Shown here piece after piece: positions 44,551 through 55,983 of a stretch of DNA of 64,000 nucleotides. Position 1 is the stretch's first letter, and every line of letters begins with the position of its first letter. Position numbers and translations under genes: made by a program. This stretch comes from Odontesthes bonariensis (Eukaryota; Chordata; Actinopteri; Atheriniformes; Atherinopsidae). A model generated the notes under the pieces. That model was not told where the DNA came from and searched no databases. It worked only from the letters and a program-made list of their open reading frames with translations. The stretch is taken from assembly GCF_027942865.1 (NCBI RefSeq), contig NC_134511.1, positions 2,558,067 through 2,622,066 of the forward strand, read 5' to 3'.

Positions 44551-44651
44551 ACGGGATGTGTAGAAGGACATGTCATCAGCTTCGCATTTTCCGTTTCCAC
44601 ATTGGAAACGGAAAATGCGAAGCTGATGACATGTCCTTCTACACATCCCGT
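44551..44651. repeat. Perfect 48-bp palindrome with 5-nt loop
   Basis: Left arm 44551-44598 (begins ACGGGATGTGTAGAAGGACA), loop ACATT, right arm 44604-44651 exactly complementary. The related hAT at 3.8 kb has no such arm, so it arose in this copy. Confidence 0.97.
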
Positions 44652-44684
44652 AGTTTTAAAATGGCGGAGCGACATGGAGACATT

Positions 44685-45233
44685 GGCTGTGTTCGAAACC
44701 GCCTACTTCTCCTACTATTCCTACTAGTCATACTTTTTTAAGTTCCCGGATGTACAGTAGATGCATACTAGATTCGCCGAAATGTTGAGTATTCATCATG
44801 AGGTTACTTGTCACACTCAAACTACCCAAGATGCAACGTAACGTGACGTTGCCCATTGCCATTTGAACGGTCAAATTCCGTTAACGGGACGAGAGCAGTC
44901 AAAACGGCATAACCGGAAGTGCGTTGCTCACAGCGGCTAGCTTTACTAGCGCCGAATTCGTGGGAACAAACTTGTAAATAGCCGGTATTTTGTCAGATTT
45001 TCAACACATTGGGGGTCTAAATGACTACTTTCTCGCCTGAAAATGTTTCAAATGTTGCTAAAGTTATATATTTACAGAGTTTATAGCTTAAGCGAAATCA
45101 GCTTTTCAGGCCGGCTGATTTCATCTCGGGCTGGAGTGAAGTGCACTGTGTGTAAACGCTCTGCATGCTGTCAGATCAATGAGTATGCCGTTTTCAAGTA
45201 TGTAGTATGTAGTAGGCGTTTTCGAACACAGCC
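44685..45233. mobile_element. MITE-like element with GGCTGTGTTCGAAA ends
   Basis: Inverted ends GGCTGTGTTCGAAA..GCCTACT and AGTAGGC..TTTTCGAACACAGCC. No clean target duplication was found. Its interior (about 44985-45205) is also present, inverted, in the element at 56531-57120. Confidence 0.65.
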
Positions 45234-45789
45234 TTTCATTGTCCGTGAAATATTACACATTATAGCTTTAAGGTCAGAAAATAACGGAAAAATCGCGCGC
45301 CCCTGCAGTTCACCTCCGAGCTGAGAGGCTGAACGTGGCCTGCGTAGCCCCTGATTGGCTGTTGAGGCACTCCCCACGTGGGGTCATACGAACTGTGCGG
45401 TGCATTCAAATGCAACAGGAACATTAAACTTTACCGATGCAAACATAAAATAAATACTCTCCCGCTTCTTTTATTGGTCTCTATGTCAGTCCAGAGAGAT
45501 TCGGGGCTGAAGCCCCGAATGACCAGGTCTCTCGACGCCCCCGGTGTGTGTCACAACTTAACGATTATAAAGCCACAAACATGAAGAAGGTAAGAGAAAA
45601 TGTTCAATATCTTTTAAGGTTCTGAGACGCTGAAATAACATCTGAATCGCTGTTGCAGAGCTACAGAAACACAAATAAATCCCAGTAAACTCCATCTAAC
45701 TGAACTTTCATCAGCAGATGTTTTGGCTGATTTGGTCACTTTCCAAACAGAGAGATGTGAGATTAACAGGAGACCGGAGGCGTGTTTCA

Positions 45790-46148
45790 GGGTGTAGTTC
45801 ACTGGATCTCCAGCTGGTGCAGAACGCTGCTGCCCGTCTTTAACCAACACCAACAGACGTGTGCACATCACTCCTGTTCTTAACTCCCTCCATTGGCTTC
45901 CTGTCCTTTACAGAACTGATTTTAAACTTTTAATGTGTGTTTTTAAAGCTCTTAACGGCCTCGCGCCATCGTATTTATCTTAATTTATCTTATTCGATTA
46001 TGTTGTATTTTATTGCTTTCACTGTTCTTTTATTGTTTTTATTTGTTTTTACTTCTTCTTCTCTTTATTTATTACCTGCTGTAAAGCACTTTGGTACACC
46101 GTAAGGATTGTCTGTAAAGGGCTGTAGAAATAAAATACATTTACATTT
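45790..46148 (+). mobile_element. LINE 3' end fragment (CR1/L2-like)
   Basis: Broken frames read LVQNAAARL, then HWLPVLYR-like FLSFTELILNF, followed by a 3' UTR ending GGGCTGTAGAAATAAAATAC. Same family as the tail at 15665-15850. Confidence 0.65.
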
Positions 46149-46149
46149 A

Positions 46150-46917
46150 AACATTCTTATTCAAGACGGAAAAAAATGTAACAAATATGAACAATCAGCC
46201 ATGATATATATTATATTTAAACAGCTCAGTGTTTAAAAGTCTGGTCTTTGTTAAATGTCCCAAACAGCAGTTGTTGGTCACAGTAATAATAATATTAATA
46301 TCACAGAATGTTTAACGCAGTGATATCTGATCGCTCAGGCTTTTTGTCAGTGAAAGGCTGAACTGATGGATGAACTTTATCGGATAAAGACGTCCTGAAA
46401 CTACCTGATAACACTAATCCTGTTCAGGCTGTGGAATCCAAGTGAAGCCGTTTGAGATCTTTACTGTTCAGAGGGTTAATAACATCAATAATTAACTCGT
46501 TATCTAAGTCTTCTGAGTCCTCTTCCGGTTGTTTGGGTGTGGTATGAAATGGCGGCTGCCTGATTCTGAACATCTGTTAATGACGGTAAAATGCGATCCA
46601 TTTACAATCAGTTAATGCTCATTTTGAAGCTCCGCGCGCCTTAACCATCCGCATCACGCGCAGACAGAATGATCAACCTGATCAGTATTAAAATCATTTG
46701 AATCACTCACCGGTTTACTAACTGCGCCACCGAACAGCCCCAAAGATGGAAGTGAAACTAACATTTCCTGCTGTTTTTCAACAGTAAAGACTTGAAGAGC
46801 TCCGCCTGTATTCCTACAGCATGAGCTGCATCTAAAGCACTATTTCATGAGTCAGTCAGCCTTTATTTTATTACATTATATATATATATATATATAATAT
46901 ATATATTTACATGTTTT
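46150..46917. other. Intergenic, no gene recognised
   Basis: AT-rich single-copy-looking DNA ending in an (AT)n tract at 46876-46910. No RNA or coding signal recognised. Confidence 0.4.
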
Positions 46918-47069
46918 CATTCAGACTGAATGTAGCACAGCAGATAAAACTATGTCTTTAGATGTGGAGCCCTTAGACCCAAAAAGAAGTTTATTCAAGT
47001 GTACCACCAATTTTATTCTAAAACTGACGCAGTATCCTTGAAGTTTACTTTTTATGTAGTATATATACT

Positions 47070-47420
47070 TAAGAATAGTATAGTGAAGTATAAAGAAAAG
47101 TCTAAGAATAAGTACATTAATACTAAGACACTTATACAGTATACATGTCTTAGTATTAATGTACTTAGCCTTAGACTTTTCTAAGCATGCATTTAAAAAA
47201 CAAAGAGCCTCTATGAAATCAAGTCAAGTAAAAAGTACAAGCTTTAGTATTAAAGTATAAGTTATACTTTAATACTAAAGCTTGTGCTTTTTACTTCTTT
47301 CTGCCACAAAGTACTAATACTTAGTTTATCTTGATCCAAGTACAGAATAAGGTCGAGTCGTTGACTTTTTTATCAGAAGGACTTGATTTCATAGAGGCTC
47401 TTTGTTTTTGAAATGCACGT
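47070..47420. repeat. Nested foldback block of three inverted repeats
   Basis: Pair 1: GAAAAGTCTAAG...ACTAAGACA with TGTCTTAGT...CTTAGACTTTTC (47095-47183). Pair 2: AAAAAGTACAAGCTTTAGTA with its complement (47229-47293). Pair 3: CAAAGAGCCTCTATGAAATC with GATTTCATAGAGGCTCTTTG (47201 and 47387), enclosing pair 2. Absent from the paralogous segment at 42.6 kb. Confidence 0.85.
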
Positions 47421-48192
47421 CTTTAATGATTTAAGCAGCTATTTGTAAATACACTGGATGGTATCTTTCAAATGTTATATGTATTTATATATACATATAT
47501 AAACTTGTTCTCAACATTCTGTCTTGGGATTTTGTAAATACACACAGTATGAGTTAACTTTAAGAATACTTTAAGAAGTATATTTCAGGTATATAAATAT
47601 GGGACTGGATAGTATAGTGGGTTCAAATGAAAGGTACTGCCTACTTTAGGTAGTAGAGCCCTTAACCTGCCTGCCTGCTTGTAAGTTGCTTTGTGTAAAA
47701 GCCAAATGCATAAAAATAAATAGCATCCTACACATAATATGCTGAGCAAACTTACGAGTATACTTAAGTTATAACAACTAGTAAAATAGCATTTTTTAGT
47801 TTTAGTAATTCCAAGTTGATAAAAGCATACTTAAAGTGTACTTTAATAAACTAAAATGTGGACTGGAAGTATATACACTATGTACGACGAGTATATAGAT
47901 GAGTGTACTCGTTGTATACTTAAAGTATACTTTCATAAACTTGAAAATGTTCCAATTTGGTCCGAAGAAATATTAAATTAGTATACTTTCTAGTACACTA
48001 CAAGTACATGGTCTGTAGTATACTTGCTATACTTATACTTAAGCATACTTAATAAAATTAACTTTAAGTGGACTAAAGTGTAAGCAGAGACTTAAAGAAT
48101 CCTCAGATCACTCTGATGCTAAATTCAGGGGAAAATGCTATAATTATAATATTATAATATTATAATATAATCTATTATATTATATATGATAT

Positions 48193-48218
<26 letters not shown>
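48193..48218. repeat. (TA)n microsatellite
   Basis: Thirteen TA units in a longer AT-only block; the same position in the paralogous segment (42925) is also AT-repetitive. Confidence 0.8.
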
Positions 48219-48224
<6 letters not shown>

Positions 48225-48917
48225 TATAATATATAATATAAAAATAATATTTTTTATTTTTTTTTATTTTTCTTTATTTATTTGTTTATTTAGTCATTTT
48301 TCATTATTATTAGTTAGTTAGTAGTATTTTTTTTTTATTTTTTTTTTTTACCACAATTTGTATTATTATTGTTGTTGTTAATACAATCATTGTAAATATT
48401 TAAAAAAAAATTGAGCTACTTGACTAATTTGAATTTCCCCCATTGGGGGATGAATAAAGTATTTTTCTGTTTCTATTTCTATTTCTATAAATAAAATGTT
48501 TTAAACGTGTCACAAGTTCTTCAAAAACATGCGTATTTTACTCAGCGTCCTCAAATCTTTGTAATTTTTTAATGTTTCTGAAGACATAAGTACAGTAATA
48601 TCACAAAGGCAGCAACGTCTGACACAGACAGCGTTGACTCTGATGGTGTGTGTCACAACTTAACGATTATAAAGCCACAAACATGAAGAAGGTAAGAGAA
48701 AATGTTCAATATCTTTTAAGGTTCTGAGACGCTGAAATAACGTCTGAATCGCTGTTGCAGAGCTACAGAAACACAAATAAATCCCAGTAAACTCCATCTA
48801 ACTGATGTTCCAACAGAAATCTGTAGAGTATTGTAGAATATGTGCAGTGTTTCCAACCAGAGGCTCTGATATAGAGCTGAGCTGACTGATTCAGAAGTGA
48901 TTTATTCTTCTTCATGG

Positions 48918-48989
48918 GACTCTGTGGTGCAACCGTAGCGCGTCTGACTCCAGATCAGAAGGTTGCGTGTTCAAATCCCGTCAGAGTCA
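48918..48989 (+). tRNA. tRNA-Trp (CCA), possibly decayed
   Basis: 72 nt fold as a cloverleaf: perfect 7-bp acceptor stem GACTCTG/CAGAGTC with discriminator A, D stem GTGC/GCGC, anticodon loop CTCCAGA (anticodon CCA), T loop TTCAAAT. Compared with the usual eukaryotic tRNA-Trp, G18 of the D loop is C (AACCGTA instead of AACGGTA) and the T stem has a T-C mismatch (GCGTG with CCCGT). No TTTT terminator follows closely. It could be a pseudogene or an old copy. Confidence 0.72.
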
Positions 48990-49405
48990 TTGTATTTATA
49001 TCTTCAAGAGCGTCTTAAGGTAAAGAATCCCAGAGACTCACCTTTATACTTTGTTGTCTCCTTCACAGGAGTTTCAGGTACGTCCTGAGGCCTCAGACTG
49101 GCAGGGTTTTAACACGGTGCACCTGTAAACTATTGTCCTATTGACAAGCTAATTAAATGTCTCTTTCTCTCCATCTTTTTATTTATTTTATTTGTTTATC
49201 GTGATTTATTATTAGTTAGTAGTATTTTTACTAGAATTGGTGTTGTTAATATACAATCATTGTAAATATATAATTTTTTTTGAGCTACTTCACTAATTTG
49301 AGTAAAGTATTTTTCTATTTCTTTCTTTTCTGAACTCAAACTGTCTCCGGACTGCTGCGGAACAAAGACAGTTACCATGGAAACGCGTCCCTCCCCCTCA
49401 GCTCC
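48990..49405. other. Spacer between tRNA and histone H2B
   Basis: Contains a third, shortened copy of the LINE tail seen at 43.0 and 48.3 kb (TTGAGCTACTTCACTAATTTG). Nothing else recognised. Confidence 0.5.
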
Positions 49406-49410
49406 AGCTC

Positions 49411-49896
<486 letters not shown>

Positions 49897-49923
49897 ACAG
49901 CTCTGCTGCCCCAACAACCCAAC

Positions 49924-49939
49924 GGCTCTTCTAAGAGCC
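49924..49939 (+). terminator. Histone mRNA 3' stem-loop (H2B copy 1)
   Basis: GGCTCT-TCTA-AGAGCC, six-base stem and four-base loop. One loop base differs from the TTTA loop of the other three in this window. Confidence 0.95.
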
Positions 49940-50600
49940 ACCCACCCAGCCCTGAGAGCTCATTATCCTGCTGTAGTTTATAAAAAGATAATGCACGACG
50001 CGGTTACAAAATGGTTATGGATATAAATTTTAAAGTTAAACTCAAATCCAAAGGGCATTCCTGTGTCTTACTGCAGGAATAATGCTTATTATTGGATCAT
50101 TTCTGTATACAACCATACTAGGCTGTAAGGTCATGAGTCACAGAAGTATGTTTATCAGTCCTTATTAAGATGTGTGTGTGTGTATATATATCCAAATATT
50201 ATTTATATACCATAATTATCCAATGTTTTAAAGAGTCCTAAGAGCTGATTATCCTGCTGTTACACTGTTACAGATATGAATAATTTGAATCTATAAATCG
50301 AGAACAATGCCGGGACATTTACCTGCAATTATGCATCTAATCTCTCAAAAAGCACTTTCACTTTTATTTATATAGCGCCAAATACAACAAATGTCATCTC
50401 GCCACCATGAATGTTGTCAGGTTGTCCCACATGAGGCCTGGACAGGGAGAAAATACCCTGTTTTACGACAATGCTCACCTCAAAGATAAAAAATAAAGGA
50501 TGAATTGGGATAAATAAAGAAATAAAATTAACCTATGTTTTTAATTCTAATCTTTATGGAAACATGTTCTGGTATCACATGATGTTGGAAACAGCTCTGA
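49940..50600. other. Spacer after H2B copy 1
   Basis: Around 50350-50420 a stretch with TTTATTTATATAGCGCC resembles a LINE-tail-like repeat. No gene recognised. Confidence 0.4.
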
Positions 50601-52229
50601 GGTCCGTTTCACGTAGCAGGTTTAGTGAAAACTCTGAGTAGGTTAACCCTGAAATGAGGGAAACCCTGAGTTTTCCGTTTCACAAAGGGAGGTAACTCAA
50701 CCCCGAGAAAGAGGGGTAACTCTAGCCTGTTTCACAAAGAGAGGTAACTTAACCTCACGGTCAGTTACCGTAGTAACAGACTCTATGAGCCTAACCTGGT
50801 CGGGACCAGGTTTTATTCAAGAAACCTGGAGTTTCTCTCTGTCTCCGCCCTCTTTCAGCCACACACGCCATTTGATTTCCTCATTCATTCAGTCAGCAGA
50901 GCGAGTTCTTCTACTTCTAGAAGTCCATTAGGCACAGTAGGAGGCAACTTTTTTCACGAACATGTCCTTTTGACAACGATCCCGTGGATGAAGGTGCAGC
51001 ATTATTGCGCAGAGAAATAAATATTCGTCGGAGATGGTTATCAGACCGCGCACAGATTTTTGCATTTACAGAAAATTATCTTTTTGAGCAGCACCATCAG
51101 AATGTGTTGGGACAAAAGAAAAAAAAGACATAAAAGACAAATAAATATTTGTATGAATAGGCTTAAAAAATACATATATAGGCTACGCCTATTATATTTT
51201 ATAAAGGCACTCGTGTCTTTGGGGGTGGATTCCCTCCGGGGACTCCCTCAGCCACTGCCCTCCCGTTAGAGGTGGCGGTGCTGGGCAGCACCGGTTTTAC
51301 AGGCATCTGCCTTCTTTCTGTTGGCTCAGTAGAAGTCTGTGTTAGTTTAAATAGGCTTAATTATTTAACAGAACATGATATAGATGATGACTCTAAATTG
51401 TCCTTAGGAGTGAGTGTGAGTGTGTATGGTTGTTTGTCTCGTTTGTCTCTATGTGGCCCTGTGATGGACTGGCGGCCTCTCCAGGGTGTACCCCGCCTCT
51501 TGCCCATTGACCGCTGGGATAGGCTCCAGCCCCCCCGCGACCCGACTGACGGATTCAGCGGTGTATAGATAATGGATGGATGGATGATATAGATGAGAAG
51601 ACATAGTTTATGTGCGTGAAAACAGCATTATGTTGGGAATAAAATAACTGCACAGTCACAGCCACTTAATATTTACTTTAGCCTACAGTGTAAAACATGA
51701 TCAAAATGAGGTACCTCCATGCCGAGGTCTCACCTGTTTGAACAATGTTTTTATATTTCATCTTAAACTGATGCCAAGAGCGCTTCTCCCCTGCGGGATT
51801 GCACCTAAATGAAATAAATGAATGGGCTACCATTCAAGCAGTTTCCCTGTAATATTATTGTGATTGCAAAGGACTACATTTAAACTTACACTTTTGCTGT
51901 TGCAACGGTGTTGCACTTATTTCTAAAAACGTATTGAAACTCGCCGTATGAGCGCATTAAGATTTCCAATTCGAGGTTGGGGAAAAACGTAGCCCCTCCT
52001 CTTCCCCGTTGCCACGGTGACTCGTCGAATCGGGGCTCCATTGATGCTGGCTTTTTAAAGTTGTGGTGCACGCGCTAAACTCAAGGTGAACTTACTCAGA
52101 GTTGATTAACCTCACTCAAATCAGCGTTTCTGGAACCGAAAACTCAGAGTTTTCTATCTCAGAGTAGATCAACTCAGAGGTCAGGAATAGACTCAGAGTT
52201 GGTTGAACCTGCTACGTGAAACGGACCCC
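50601..52229 (+). mobile_element. PIF/Harbinger element, decayed
   Basis: Inverted ends GGTCCGTTTCACGTAGCAGG at both sides, TGA on each side (50598-50600, 52230-52232). At 50985-51100 the frame reads LLRREINIRRRWLSDRAQIF, then AFTENYLFEQHH, like the start of a HARBI1-type nuclease. The catalytic part is gone. An RTE-tail repeat (51385-51590) is nested inside. Confidence 0.75.
51385..51590 (+). mobile_element. RTE-type 3' tail repeat
   Basis: Inverse orientation to the copies at 4.6 and 32.65 kb: CTCTAAATTGTCCTTAGGAG ... GGATAGGCTCCAGCCCCCCC ... ATGGATGGATGGAT. Confidence 0.75.
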
Positions 52230-52232
52230 TGA

Positions 52233-53040
52233 TGTCACACTGTTGGTACCCCATGAAGTGTTTCTGATTCAATTGGAGCCGGAAAAAAACAACCTAATGC
52301 TGAAAACATCTCTGTTACATCAGGGTTTCATAGGATAAAGAAAAACATATACATGCTGTTTTATATCGTTTACTGTTTCCAGAGTCAGAAATAAACTAAC
52401 TGTACTTAACAAAAGTATATTAAAGTCAATTATAAAGTGACAAACTTGGACTTTTACAGATCGTTGATTAACCCTTTGTGTGGTCTTAACACTCTGTTTA
52501 CTCCCCTTTGTCCTACGGGTCAGAAATGACCAAAGCCCCAAAATAAAGCAACTTAATTTAATTTTAAATCCAAAATCTATTTTGTATGATGAAACCACCT
52601 GTTATTTATCTATTCAACTCAATACATTTATCATGTATTTTATGTTACACAATACAAAAACACAATCACCAGTTTTCAGGATTACACTTTTTTTTTAACC
52701 ACAAACCAACTGTCAGTTGGACCAACAGTTTTCTCAGTTTTCTTTGACACAATAAAGGTTTATTATTGCTATTATATAAATGTGAAGTAATTACTTCTGA
52801 ATTAATTATATTGAAGGGGAAAAAAAAACCTGAACTTTTTTCTGGTGTTTAAATGTAGTGGTGTACAGCCCACATGGAAACATAAACAAAAATAAAGTAT
52901 GACTTTTTCTAATGATGGGGTCCCTTTAGGAAAAGGCATAACATTTCAAGTTGGAAAAAGATAGTTTACGGTATTTTTTCTACAGCTAAACATGGTAGTG
53001 GGTCACTTTTGACCGTTGGAGGAGCCGTTGAGTTTGGCCC
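52233..53040. other. Spacer before histone H4
   Basis: AT-rich, no recognisable gene or element. Confidence 0.4.
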
Positions 53041-53128
53041 CGCCCACCGAATCTGGCGCCAACTGTCCTCCTTTACGTCCGCAGCTCAGATCTAAATACT
53101 GAGTGTCTGCGGCTCAGACTCATATTGA

Positions 53129-53467
<339 letters not shown>

Positions 53468-53498
53468 ACCTGCTGGGACACATCACCGAGAACACAAC

Positions 53499-53514
53499 GG
53501 CTCTTTTAAGAGCC
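53499..53514 (+). terminator. Histone mRNA 3' stem-loop (H4)
   Basis: GGCTCT-TTTA-AGAGCC, 31 bp after the stop codon. Confidence 0.97.
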
Positions 53515-54323
53515 CCCCACCTCCTCTCAAGAGTTCCGATCTCACTCGTATTTTATAAACTGCACAATACAAAAGTACATTCATTGCCTCAGAATGTAAT
53601 CTAATTAATGTAATTGTAATTAATTTAATGACCACACAGCCAAGCTGGTGGAATTTGTTTACAGTACAGGTTCCAACATGACATTGTATGACATGCATAC
53701 AAACAGACACATACATATGTCACACATAAATACATAAGAGTCATACATAATTTATATCAACAACAGTCCTCAGCGACAGCATAAAATAGACATTCGTCAG
53801 TGTTTGGAGTTGGCGTTATTGCTATGGGAATGAAACTGTTTTTGAAGCGGGTTGTTCTGGAAGTGACTGTCCTGGAAGGCGTAGCAGCTAAAATACACGA
53901 AAGAAGCACGACTTACCCCTGTCTGTTAAAGCATTGTTCCTATTCACCTAAACGTTCTTTTATTTTCAGTGTAATTGTTGACCAACCTTCCTGTCAATTG
54001 TAATATTTTTTTAGAAGTCATGAAAAATGAATTTAATTAAATATATATTTTTTTAAATATGAACACTGGAGCAGTATTCTGCACAATTTAAATATGGATT
54101 ATTTACACCATATAACAGCTAAAGAAATGATGGCATTCAAAATACAGTAAACCCATCATTCATCTCAAAGCCTCTAAATATTTATATTTTGCAATATAGA
54201 ATAATATATTACTCAATGTAATCATTCAGTTGATTCAAATTAAAAAAAAAAATTATTATTTGAACCTTTTGATACAAAATCACTTCATAGTTAAAGAACC
54301 CAGCAAAGCACAACATCACTATG

Positions 54324-54360
<37 letters not shown>

Positions 54361-54975
54361 CCAGCTTTGTAAATTAGATGATTTGGAGTTTTGATCAATA
54401 CAGCAACATAACTTTGACGTAACCGCCGTCATATTTAAAACTACTGATGTGTCTGATACTTAAGAGAATATTTGAAAAGAAGCATCACTAAGGTCGCTGA
54501 GTGTGTGTCCCCAACCAGAGAAATATGGAGATTCGGAGGAAAATACATTCCAAAGACGTGAAGTCCATATGCCTGGAGACAGGGACATGGAGCATCTTCA
54601 GGGCCAAATACAGGAAAGTTATCCCACAAAACGAAAAAGAGAGATTTCATTCGAACATTGGGCACTGATCTCTCCAGACTTTTCTGTAAATTCGAGACGG
54701 ACCGGATGAATGTAATAAAGGTTTCTGTGTTCGATAAAGTCTGTAACAGCAGATTTCTTCATCACACATCGGCTGACCATCCCTGATTCACCTCACTGCC
54801 AATGAGAATTAAAATAGATCAAAGTGAACGTCTTAAAATAAGAAAGTCGTGTTATGAACTGATGATTTCACTTTTTTTTTATGTTTGACATTAAAAAGCA
54901 GTTTTAATCCAAAAGATTTGAGAAGAATCTCAGTCGTTTTTGTAAGTCAGAACAGAACTCCGCGCCTAAACAGGC
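53515..54975. other. Spacer between H4 and H2B copy 2
   Basis: AT-rich, with a (TA)n tract at 54325-54358. No further histone gene, RNA gene or element ends were seen. Confidence 0.5.
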
Positions 54976-54979
54976 TCAG

Positions 54980-55463
<484 letters not shown>

Positions 55464-55493
55464 ACAGCTCCAAGGCTCCATCAACAACCCAAC

Positions 55494-55509
55494 GGCTCTT
55501 TTAAGAGCC
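55494..55509 (+). terminator. Histone mRNA 3' stem-loop (H2B copy 2)
   Basis: GGCTCT-TTTA-AGAGCC, 30 bp after the stop codon. Confidence 0.97.
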
Positions 55510-55810
55510 ACCCACCCAGCCCTGAGAGCTCATTATCCTGCCATTATGAACCTTAAAATTATGGAGAATACAGAACTAGTCTCTGTCTATAATGCGGTTT
55601 TACTGCTGGTTAATAATATTACTGATGAATCTGAAAATCAGGTTAAACTTGCGTTGAGTTGCGTCTGATTTTAAAATGATCCATTAAATTAAGTGATTTA
55701 AACTTAAAAAGTGTTTAATTGTATTTTAAGTGGCTTAATGTTGGACCAGTGTATATATTTGTGATTGTGGCTGAATTCTCGGGTTTAAACCTAAGCTACG
55801 CTGGGTGTTA

Positions 55811-55812
<2 letters not shown>

Positions 55813-55842
<30 letters not shown>
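55813..55842. repeat. Poly(T) tract
   Basis: Thirty consecutive T. Confidence 0.95.
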
Positions 55843-55983
55843 CTTCAATAATGAATTCAGTCTTTTCCTAAAACCCAGAATGTCCCTTTCACTTGCAGTA
55901 TTTTGGTTTTATTTCAACTGTTCTACAATAAAAGGAAACTTTATTGGAAATCTGCCTAGTTTTTCAGTTAATTCCCTGTTAGT

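Larger units (their letters stand above)
43310..45543. mobile_element. hAT element with 8-bp TSD, carrying nested inserts
   Basis: Ends CAGGGGCGTC ... GACGCCCCCG; GTGTGTGT duplicated at 43302-43309 and 45544-45551. Sub-terminal repeats ATTCGGGCTGTAGCCC / GGGGCTGAAGCCCCGAAT are inverted too. Interior 44120-45455 is related to the hAT at 2674-4099. No transposase of its own; two other elements and a palindrome lie inside. Confidence 0.9.
42484..45690. repeat. Second segmental duplication, copy 1 (partner 46918-48805)
   Basis: Matches the partner from TCATTCAGACTGAATGTAGC to CCCAGTAAACTCCATCTAAC. The hAT 43310-45543 is only here; a 1-kb AT-rich foldback block is only in the partner. Confidence 0.85.
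46918..48805. repeat. Second segmental duplication, copy 2 (partner 42484-45690)
   Basis: Carries the empty site of the hAT at 48646-48653 (GTGTGTGT once). Both copies also hold a LINE 3' tail (CCCCCATTGGGGGATGAATA, then a TTTCTA repeat). Confidence 0.85.

Noticed and set aside
53515-54975. Search for H2A, H3 or H1 in the histone group
   Set aside because: No frame with H2A, H3 or H1 motifs was found between the three histone genes or next to the orphan stem-loop.
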